DNA from: a virus
IMG/VR virus record: IMGVR_UViG_3300042889_000925
Span: 1 to 35,133 of that record
Length of the DNA stretch: 35,133 nt
Strand: one strand, 5' to 3'
Every line of letters begins with the position of its first letter. Positions within the stretch are counted from its first letter, which is position 1. The notes beneath the pieces are model-generated. The model saw only the letters and a list, made by a program, of their open reading frames with translations. It ran no database searches and had not been told where the DNA came from. Position numbers and translations under genes: made by a program. Positions 16,367-23,372 of the stretch are shown piece by piece.

Positions 16367-18069
16367 AAATCTACAAAAAGGGTAACTACATTTACCTAGT
16401 AAATGCTAGCGGTGACATCAAACAAGACCACGCTAACGAGGTTAAGATAACCAAAACAAATGTATCAAATGAAACGTATAGTATCTATTCAGATGACTTA
16501 GGTGTAAATAATGTAACATTTAGTGAATTAACTCAAGAGAATGGAACGGCTTATGCTAGTGTTCAAGCCTTTGAACTTTGGTACGCTGAAAATACGGGTT
16601 TTAATCCAGCCTCAGGAGGTAGTGGGGCGGGAACGGTAATTAATACTGTTTCAAATTATGCAAGTTTGCCAGACCCTACACTAGTTTCAAATGATTTCTA
16701 TTGGTGTGAAGCTAGTCAAGGTACAAAGTGGCTACCATTTTCAGTTGGTGGAACTTACTACCCTTTGGGAATGTACTATTCAAACGGTGTAACGTGGGAA
16801 TATTCTGAAAGCCCTTATCAAGCAACTTTAAGCGAAGTAAATACGGGAACTAATACTGATAAATTCGTTTCTGCTTCGACCTTTGCAAATGCTACTAAAT
16901 GGAATAATTATCAGAATAAAACGAATGAATTTATATTTGTTTCAAGCAAATCAGACCTTCCAATTGCTATAAGTAATGTTATAACCTTATTAGATAGTGT
17001 AACCTACTTTTTCACAACAACAGTAGATTTAACTGGAGATAGATTAGTATGTGGATTAAATACTGTTATACTAGGTGCAAGTTCTGAAAACTGTTACATA
17101 AAATCTACGGGTTTAAATTCAGCTACTGCATTAATTACTTCGGTTTATTCATTACCTATTCGTAACATCTCATTCACTCACGGTACAGTTTTTAATTTAG
17201 ATGGTGATGGAACAACAACCGCTATTGATTGGTTCGGTATCAACTTTGTAGATTGTGCAACGATAGGAACAATTAAAGACTATACTAACTTTGTGATGGG
17301 TGATAGTGCATTCCTTAATTCAAGCGGAATGACATTTGATGGTTCTATTGGTACAATTGCTTTTGGTAACTGTTTGTTTGATTCTTCTACGGGTGGAACT
17401 GCTATAACATTAGCAAGTACATTAACGGTAACAAGACGTTTTAGAATAATTTACAGTTCATTCGTTACTTTGTCGGGTGAAACTTCTTTAAATGTTTCAG
17501 CAAGTGCGACTATCTCAGACGAGAGATACATTTTAGATACTGTCAATTTTAGCGGTGGCGGTTCTTATATTTTAGGAGTAGACCAAACATCAAATAAAAC
17601 TTTATTTACTAATTGTGTAGGTATTCAAAATACAACAACAAGAGGTTTTTATTATATGGTTAATAATGCAACTGATACAATTATTGGAGGGCCTAATGTT
17701 AATGTATGGGTAAAGGCTTTAGGTACTACAACTGCTGATTCAAATAATTCTAAATTTTCACATTCAAATAATAGACTAACTTATTCAGGTGCTTTTAATA
17801 CGTCGTTTTTAATTACTGTAAATACTGCAGTAAGGTCGGGAGCAAGTAACCAAAATATAAGTATTGGAATAGCAAAGAATGGAACGATATTGACTAACTC
17901 AGAAATGACGATTAGAACATCCACAAGTAATCAAGAACATCCAGGAAGTACTCAATATCAAATTGATTTAATAACAAACGATTATGTAGAGTTGTTTGTG
18001 AAAAACAGTCAATCAACAGATATAAGAGTTTCAGATTTAAATTTTTCAGTCGTTAAAATATTAGTATAA
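16363..18069 (+). CDS. Tail fibre/spike-like protein with beta-helix-type body
   Basis: The 568-residue protein has an N-terminal virion-binding-like region, a glycine-rich linker (PASGGSGAGT), a short segment resembling fibre repeats (SEVNTGTNTDKFVSASTF), and a long body of short repeated beta strands rich in N, T, S and G, as in parallel beta-helix or pectate-lyase-like spikes. No catalytic residues are evident. It probably contributes to host recognition, and its C-terminal 110 residues may form a trimerising cap. A 54-bp gap follows before the head genes. Confidence 0.68.
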   Translation: MKIYKKGNYIYLVNASGDIKQDHANEVKITKTNVSNETYSIYSDDLGVNNVTFSELTQENGTAYASVQAFELWYAENTGFNPASGGSGAGTVINTVSNYASLPDPTLVSNDFYWCEASQGTKWLPFSVGGTYYPLGMYYSNGVTWEYSESPYQATLSEVNTGTNTDKFVSASTFANATKWNNYQNKTNEFIFVSSKSDLPIAISNVITLLDSVTYFFTTTVDLTGDRLVCGLNTVILGASSENCYIKSTGLNSATALITSVYSLPIRNISFTHGTVFNLDGDGTTTAIDWFGINFVDCATIGTIKDYTNFVMGDSAFLNSSGMTFDGSIGTIAFGNCLFDSSTGGTAITLASTLTVTRRFRIIYSSFVTLSGETSLNVSASATISDERYILDTVNFSGGGSYILGVDQTSNKTLFTNCVGIQNTTTRGFYYMVNNATDTIIGGPNVNVWVKALGTTTADSNNSKFSHSNNRLTYSGAFNTSFLITVNTAVRSGASNQNISIGIAKNGTILTNSEMTIRTSTSNQEHPGSTQYQIDLITNDYVELFVKNSQSTDIRVSDLNFSVVKILV

Positions 18070-18071
18070 TC

Positions 18072-18091
18072 TTTGACGTTTTAAAGTCAAA
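18072..18091. repeat. Small inverted repeat in the gap between tail and head genes
   Basis: TTTGAC at 18072-18077 and GTCAAA at 18086-18091 form a 6-bp stem around an 8-nt loop. It follows the stop of the fibre gene by two bases. There is no T-run after it, so it may be an RNA processing site, weak attenuator or chance hairpin. I found no good TAnnTTTG promoter in the gap 18070-18123. Confidence 0.3.
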
Positions 18092-18123
18092 TTAACACAA
18101 AAACAATAACTTATTTTTACAAT

Positions 18124-19257
18124 ATGATAGGAAATGTCTACATAAAAGGTCAAATTGGTAATTCATACGATGAAAACGGTATAATTACTAAAACTGGTAT
18201 TGAATTAATTGATGTCGTTTCGCAAGTTCAAGGGCTTGGAGAAGTAGATACAGTTAATGTACATATTGATAGCGAGGGCGGTTATGTCGAAGTAGGTCGT
18301 TCAATTGCTCAATTTCTTAGTTCACTTGGTAACGTTAACACAATAGCCGAAAATCTTTGTGCTTCAATAGCTACTGAAATACATTTATCTGTTCCATTAA
18401 ATAATCGTTTCATTCAAGAAGGTACGTCTTATATCATTCACAATCCATTCTTAATGAATGTTACGGGTGATGCAAACGCACTTGAAGAAATGTCTAAAAA
18501 CATTAAGGAAACTGAAAGCGAAATGATTAACAACTACGCAAAAGCGACAGGAGTTAGTAAAGAGGCTTTGAGTGGTTTGATGAAAATCGAAACTTCATTA
18601 ACTGTTGACCAATGTTTGAAATTGAATTTTGCTTCTGCAATAGTTCCAAAACAGCAACAAAGAGCGGTTGCTCTAATTTATAATAAACAACAAACAAATA
18701 TGAAAAAACCATTAATGGAGCGTGTTGCCTTAGCAATGTCGATTTTAAAAGGTGAAGAAATTGTTGCTACGGTTGAACGTAACCAATTAGCAATGATGGT
18801 TGAAACGGATAAGGGTAATTTAGAATTACCATTTGATGACATTCAAGTAGGAGATGCAGTTTTATTGGAAGATGGAACAGTTCCAACAGATGGAACTTAC
18901 TTAACTATTGAAGGAGCTACAATCGTTATTTTAAACGGTCTAGTTTCTGAGTATATGGAAGCTCCAGAACAAGAAATTGAATTGGAAGTTGAGCTTTCTG
19001 CAATGCCTACTCAAGAAGAAATGGATGCTTTAACAGCAGAAAATGAAAGTTTAAAAGCTGAAATTGAAGCTTTAAAATTGGAATTGGATAAAGCAAATGG
19101 AGTTGCTGAAACAGTTGTGGCTAAAATGGAGGAACTAGCAAAAGTTGGGAGTAATTATACACCACCTGCTCAAGCGACTGTATTTAGAGAAATTGAAACT
19201 CCGAAGACTATCAAAGAACAAATGAAAGAAAGAAAATTAATTAGTAAAAACAAATAA
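18124..19257 (+). CDS. ClpP-like prohead protease with C-terminal scaffold-like region
   Basis: The N-terminal 175 residues of this 377-residue protein match a ClpP-fold prohead protease: HIDSEGGYVEVG at 48-58, nucleophile candidate S81 in LCASIAT, and catalytic H106 in YIIHNP. E156 sits about where the usual aspartate is expected, so the third residue is uncertain. From M193 the sequence changes to a charged region ending in a coiled coil (TAENESLKAEIEALKLELDK), as in scaffold proteins. An in-frame ATG at 18700 follows an A-rich tract and begins ATGAAAAAACC, so a separate scaffold may be made by internal initiation. The major capsid gene follows. Confidence 0.83.
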   Translation: MIGNVYIKGQIGNSYDENGIITKTGIELIDVVSQVQGLGEVDTVNVHIDSEGGYVEVGRSIAQFLSSLGNVNTIAENLCASIATEIHLSVPLNNRFIQEGTSYIIHNPFLMNVTGDANALEEMSKNIKETESEMINNYAKATGVSKEALSGLMKIETSLTVDQCLKLNFASAIVPKQQQRAVALIYNKQQTNMKKPLMERVALAMSILKGEEIVATVERNQLAMMVETDKGNLELPFDDIQVGDAVLLEDGTVPTDGTYLTIEGATIVILNGLVSEYMEAPEQEIELEVELSAMPTQEEMDALTAENESLKAEIEALKLELDKANGVAETVVAKMEELAKVGSNYTPPAQATVFREIETPKTIKEQMKERKLISKNK

Positions 19258-19274
19258 TAAATAAATAAGTAAAC

Positions 19275-20351
19275 ATGGCTTTAATAGACGTAACAGATTT
19301 AACATTTAACGGCGAAGAAATCAAAGCAGTATCGGAAGCGGTATTTGAAAGTGCATTTTCTAAACCAGAATTAACAAAATTCCATTCAGTAGTAAATGGA
19401 ATTGTAGCAAAAAAACAAATTGCAATCTTAGGTAGATTGAATGGATTAGTTGGAAAAGGTACAGGATCATGTGACCCTTCAAGTGCAACTAACGCAATCG
19501 TTAACACTGAGAAATTCTGGAATCCTGCAGTAGTTTCAGATCGTTTCGAAAGTTGTTGGTCCGATTTAAAAGAAACTTTCTTTTTGTACGGAACTAAAAA
19601 AGGAATTGAAAAGTATGATTTAACAGGAACAGATTTCTTGAACTTTGTTGAAGAATTGGTAACTGATGCTATTCAAGAAGCTATCTATAGAATTGCTTGG
19701 TTCGGAGATACAACTGCAGAAAATGTTGTTGACGGTGGTGTTATAACTAACGGAACGGACTTAGCTTATTTCAACAAAATCGATGGTTTTTGGAAACAAA
19801 TTTTCGCTATCGTTTCAGCTGATGCAACAAGAAAAACAACTGATTTAGCTTCTAGAAATGGTCAAGCTTCATTTGCTCTTCAAAATTTCACATCTACGGA
19901 TACAACAAACAAAGTAGTTTCAAATGCATTACAAAATTTACGTTTTGGTGCTGATTACAGGTTACGTGAACAAGCTGGTCTTGTATATGTAGTTACTCAA
20001 TCGGTTGCTGATCAATACGAAAGAGAATTGTTAGCTTATAACGTAGCGTTCACAACTGAACGTTTAGAAAACGGTATCACTTTACTTAAGTCTGGTGGAA
20101 TTGAGGTTTACTCTTTCAATCTTTGGGATAGAATTATTCGTTCTTACTATTCAGATGGAACTAAGTATTTCTTACCTCACAGAGCTTTATTGGTTACTCC
20201 AACAAACTTACAAGTAGGTACTGAAGAGGTAACAGCAATGTCAGGAATGGACGTTTTCAACGATAAGAAATCTAAGAAAAACTTTATTGATTTTGCATTT
20301 AACATTGATGCAAAAGTAGTATTGGATTACGAAATTCAAGTTGCTTACTAA
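19275..20351 (+). CDS. Major capsid protein, HK97-fold type
   Basis: The 358-residue product follows the protease/scaffold gene after 17 A/T-rich bases and is followed by a strong hairpin, the standard place for the major capsid gene. It has the helical N-terminal arm, a long middle helix region (LTGTDFLNFVEELVTDAIQE) and a C-terminal beta-rich portion (SGMDVFND, FIDFAFNIDAKVVLDYEIQ) seen in HK97-fold capsids of Bacteroidota phages. Codon use in this gene favours C-ending codons such as AAC and TTC more than its neighbours, consistent with high expression. No catalytic motif is present. Confidence 0.8.
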   Translation: MALIDVTDLTFNGEEIKAVSEAVFESAFSKPELTKFHSVVNGIVAKKQIAILGRLNGLVGKGTGSCDPSSATNAIVNTEKFWNPAVVSDRFESCWSDLKETFFLYGTKKGIEKYDLTGTDFLNFVEELVTDAIQEAIYRIAWFGDTTAENVVDGGVITNGTDLAYFNKIDGFWKQIFAIVSADATRKTTDLASRNGQASFALQNFTSTDTTNKVVSNALQNLRFGADYRLREQAGLVYVVTQSVADQYERELLAYNVAFTTERLENGITLLKSGGIEVYSFNLWDRIIRSYYSDGTKYFLPHRALLVTPTNLQVGTEEVTAMSGMDVFNDKKSKKNFIDFAFNIDAKVVLDYEIQVAY

Positions 20352-20357
20352 ATAACT

Positions 20358-20386
20358 AAGGGGGGCGTTAAAACTCCCTTTTTTTT
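20358..20386 (+). terminator. Hairpin terminator/attenuator after the capsid gene
   Basis: AAGGGGG at 20358-20364 pairs with CTCCCTT at 20374-20380 (one G-T wobble) around a 9-nt loop, followed by a run of Ts to 20386. It is a GC-rich stem in an AT-rich genome and lies between two late genes, so it probably trims or attenuates the late transcript. Confidence 0.72.
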
Positions 20387-20410
20387 ACTCACTTTTAAAA
20401 ATATAAAAAT

Positions 20411-20986
20411 ATGTCAGTAGTATGTGGAGCAATTGCTTCAAACATTTTAATAAGTTGCGACAATCCGATGCAAGGTGGTACTCGTGACAGAGCGGTTATC
20501 TTTAATTACGATGATATTTCATCAATAGTTTTCGATGCAGTTAACACGGCAACAGTTGAGGACATTGTTTTGGCATCTGGTAAATTTGCTTACCAAATAG
20601 ACGGTAAAAATAATTCAATTGCACCAAAAGCAATGATGGTAAAAGTTGGATTTAACAATATGTTCGACCATTCTGTGCAAATGAAAGGTTTTGATTTATC
20701 TCCAGAGATTAAAGAACAATTGAACTCAATGAAAGACGGTCGTTTTGTGATCATTACAGAAAACTACTTTAAAGGAGTGGCTGGAAATTCAGCATTTGAG
20801 ATATACGGCTTAACAACAGGATTGGAAATGTCGGTTTTAGAACGTGATCCAAATAATGCAGATACTCAAGGAGCGTTTGACTTTACTTTCACAACAATTA
20901 ACAATAAAGAGCCTAGACTTCCTAACTCTTTATTTATTACTTCTTATGCTTTATCAAAAGCAGTTGTTGATAGTTTATTGGATTAA
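20411..20986 (+). CDS. Putative virion structural protein between two terminators
   Basis: I do not recognise the family of this 191-residue protein. It is a beta-rich sequence with few cysteines and the opening SNILISCDNPMQGGTRDRAV, a style seen in structural proteins of Bacteroidota phages. It is the only gene enclosed by hairpins 20358-20386 and 21009-21040, so its mRNA level may differ from its neighbours. Candidate roles are capsid decoration or major tail tube protein. Position favours the head and length suits either. Confidence 0.6.
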   Translation: MSVVCGAIASNILISCDNPMQGGTRDRAVIFNYDDISSIVFDAVNTATVEDIVLASGKFAYQIDGKNNSIAPKAMMVKVGFNNMFDHSVQMKGFDLSPEIKEQLNSMKDGRFVIITENYFKGVAGNSAFEIYGLTTGLEMSVLERDPNNADTQGAFDFTFTTINNKEPRLPNSLFITSYALSKAVVDSLLD

Positions 20987-21008
20987 TTCAAAAATAATAA
21001 CTAAATTT

Positions 21009-21040
21009 AAGGGTGTCATTTATTTGGCACCCTTTTTTTT
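21009..21040 (+). terminator. Hairpin terminator/attenuator before the portal cluster
   Basis: AAGGGTGTC at 21009-21017 pairs with GGCACCCTT at 21026-21034 with one wobble, around an 8-nt loop, followed by Ts to 21040. The next ATG is only 7 nt later, so the downstream genes probably depend on read-through or on ribosomes reinitiating on processed RNA. Confidence 0.75.
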
Positions 21041-21046
21041 TAAGAT

Positions 21047-21511
21047 ATGCAAGAACAAATTGATAAAGTTTTAAGCTACGAAAAAACAAAACATTTATGG
21101 AGGGGTAACCACCTTTCTATTGAATGGCAAGAAGCTAATAAATTAAACATTACCTTATTTGGAATAAGTCTAAATAAGGCTCAAAAGTGCGAATGTATAG
21201 AGGATTTATTTTTCGCTTTAAAACGTCCAAACATAACAAATAAAATAATAGAGAAAATGGAAAAAGAATTTCACGTTAAAAAGGGAGCGGTTATAATGTC
21301 GTTCGGAGTAGACACTATTACTGAACACTCAACTGATAAACAATGTATTTCGGCATTAAAACACAATCCTGTATTGATTAAGTTTTTTGATAAAGTACCC
21401 GAAAATTGGAAAAAAATAGTAGGTATTAAAGAGGACATTAAAGAACTAGCTGACGAAATAAAAGAAGTAGTTCAGGCGGTTAAAAGAACTAGAGCTAAAC
21501 GTAAAGCATAA
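21047..21511 (+). CDS. Hypothetical protein upstream of portal
   Basis: The 154-residue product is unassigned. The first two thirds are mixed alpha/beta, and the last 40 residues form a charged helix (IKEDIKELADEIKEVVQAVK) ending in a basic cluster (RTRAKRKA). The stop shares a base with the portal ATG (TAATG), so it is translationally coupled to it and may be a head-assembly or portal-associated factor. Confidence 0.6.
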   Translation: MQEQIDKVLSYEKTKHLWRGNHLSIEWQEANKLNITLFGISLNKAQKCECIEDLFFALKRPNITNKIIEKMEKEFHVKKGAVIMSFGVDTITEHSTDKQCISALKHNPVLIKFFDKVPENWKKIVGIKEDIKELADEIKEVVQAVKRTRAKRKA

Positions 21512-22848
21512 TGGCTAAAGTAAAAAGTACAGCTCAAAAAGTTACGCAAAGAATTGATGTTATTGATAACATTGGTTTTTTTGTAAAGAAATACGACTTT
21601 GATAATAAGTACCCGCAAAGGGTTACTGATATTGTCAATGATAGCGGAACTGCAAAAACTTGTTTAAAATTACACGAAAAATTTTGTTTTGGTGGCGGTT
21701 TAAAAGATACCGATTTTTACAAAAGTAAGATTAACTCAAAAGGTGAAACTACTGATAAATTTTTACGTAAATTATTTAAAGACTTCGTTAAATTTGGTGG
21801 AGTTGCTATTCATTTAAATTATAATGGTTTAAATCAAAAAAGAGAGGTTAGTTTAATTCCTTTTGAGTTTTGTCGATTAGTTCCCGAAGGTGACGAACGC
21901 TATGGGATGATTGAAGTTTACGACGATTGGGGCATGACTAAACATAAGAAATTCGATAAGACTGACATAGTTTACATAAATCCATACAATCCTGCAAATG
22001 TAGAACAAGAGGTTGAAGAAGCTGGAGGTTGGGAAAACTATAAGGGTCAAATCTACTATTCACCAATGAACGAATATCCTTTAGCTCCATTTGATGCTGT
22101 TTTAGAGGATATGCTTACAGAAGGTCAATTAAAGAAATTCAAACATTCTACGGCTACGGATAATTTTTTGGCTTCTCATTTATTGGTTATGGGTAAAACA
22201 GAAAGTGATGAAGACGCTGAATTGTTTGATGAAAATATGCGAGCTTTTCAAGGTGGCGAAGGTGCGGGACGTATAATGGTTATTGAACGTGAAAGTAACG
22301 AAGAGGCAATTGAACTGAAAAAATTAGACATTCAAAATTACGACGGTTTATATGAATATACTGAAAATAGTTCACGTGATGCTATAATTAAAATGTTTTT
22401 AATACCTCCAGTTTTATTATTGCGTGTGGCTGGTAGTTTAGGAACGTCAAAAGAGATTAGCGATGCCTTCGATTATTATAATGGTATAACTTCAGATGAT
22501 AGGCTAGTAGTTGAAGAAATTTTAACTGAAATATTTAGTAATTATTATTATAATATTTGCCCTTCAAATGACTATTCTATTTTACCCTTGAAATATAGCA
22601 AAGCAATTGCACCAGAATACCTATCATACTATACAAAAAATGAAATTCGTATAGCAAATGGAGACGAAGAAGCAACTGATTTAAAAGCAGATACTACTTT
22701 ATTAGCTGTTACTTTGGGAGTTGGTGGAACACAAGCCTTAACTAGTATTTTAAGCGACCCATTATTAACAATAGACCAAAAGAAAGGTACTTTAAAAGTA
22801 TTATTCGGTTTAAGTGATGAACAAACTAATCAAATGCTTTCATTATGA
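21511..22848 (+). CDS. Portal protein
   Basis: The 445-residue product has the portal layout. The N-terminal wing contains FGGGLKDTDF and IPFEFCRLVPEGDERYG; the middle has LTEGQLKKFKHSTATDNFLA; a stem/crown-type region ends in DAIIKMFLIPPVLLLRVAG, LGTSKEISDAF and later PEYLSYYTKNEIR. The pattern of an aromatic- and proline-rich segment near IPPVLLL before a helical domain is typical of siphovirus portals. Twelve copies form the DNA entry ring in the capsid and dock the terminase. The next gene, overlapping by ATGA, is a connector. Confidence 0.84.
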   Translation: MAKVKSTAQKVTQRIDVIDNIGFFVKKYDFDNKYPQRVTDIVNDSGTAKTCLKLHEKFCFGGGLKDTDFYKSKINSKGETTDKFLRKLFKDFVKFGGVAIHLNYNGLNQKREVSLIPFEFCRLVPEGDERYGMIEVYDDWGMTKHKKFDKTDIVYINPYNPANVEQEVEEAGGWENYKGQIYYSPMNEYPLAPFDAVLEDMLTEGQLKKFKHSTATDNFLASHLLVMGKTESDEDAELFDENMRAFQGGEGAGRIMVIERESNEEAIELKKLDIQNYDGLYEYTENSSRDAIIKMFLIPPVLLLRVAGSLGTSKEISDAFDYYNGITSDDRLVVEEILTEIFSNYYYNICPSNDYSILPLKYSKAIAPEYLSYYTKNEIRIANGDEEATDLKADTTLLAVTLGVGGTQALTSILSDPLLTIDQKKGTLKVLFGLSDEQTNQMLSL

Positions 22849-23372
22849 TAACAACAAAATTAATAACACTCGCAAATATTCAAGACGTTAAGTCAATTTC
22901 TTTGAATGTTAATGAAACTAAACAATTAAGTCCTTACATTTTAGAAGCTCAAAACTTTGATTTAAGGGAATTGATAGGGGATGCTTTCTATTTAGATTTA
23001 ATAGCTGATTTTCCAATTTTAACCCTCTATTCTGAATTGTTTAACGGTGGTCAATATACTTATCAAAATGAGGTGTACTATTTAGATGGAATAAAACAGT
23101 ATTTAGTTTATTCAACTTACGCAAGATATTTAGCTAATTCAAACGTGATTAGTACGGCAACTGGACTAGTTCACAAGACTAACCAATATAGCGACAAAGT
23201 AGAGGAAAAAACAATTGCTAGATTAGTTTCCCAAGCACGTTCTGGAGCTACATTTTGCGAAGAAAATATAAAGAAATATTTAGAAAGAAATAAAGCTAGT
23301 TATCCGTTATATAAATGTGATAAAAATAGTAACTTTACTAATGGTATTAAAATAAGAAATATAGGGAGCTAA
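22845..23372 (+). CDS. Head-tail connector/adaptor protein (DUF6712-like)
   Basis: The 175-residue protein follows the portal gene by ATGA overlap. Its features, LSPYILEAQNFDLRELIGDAF, then GIKQYLVYSTYARYLANSN and STATGLVHKTN, resemble the small helical adaptor proteins of Bacteroidota phages that bind beneath the portal. The family name is recalled from pattern, not searched. Helical content and length suit a connector ring. It shares one base with the large fibre gene downstream. Confidence 0.68.
   Translation: MITTKLITLANIQDVKSISLNVNETKQLSPYILEAQNFDLRELIGDAFYLDLIADFPILTLYSELFNGGQYTYQNEVYYLDGIKQYLVYSTYARYLANSNVISTATGLVHKTNQYSDKVEEKTIARLVSQARSGATFCEENIKKYLERNKASYPLYKCDKNSNFTNGIKIRNIGS

Noticed and set aside
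18070-18123. A separate promoter for the protease-capsid genes
   Set aside because: No TAnnTTTG with a TTG about 19 nt upstream is present; only a weak 6-bp hairpin was found.
20844-21074. A 76-residue + strand frame overlapping the end of the 191-residue protein
   Set aside because: It overlaps a clear gene in another frame and runs through the terminator hairpin at 21009-21040, so it is not a credible gene.
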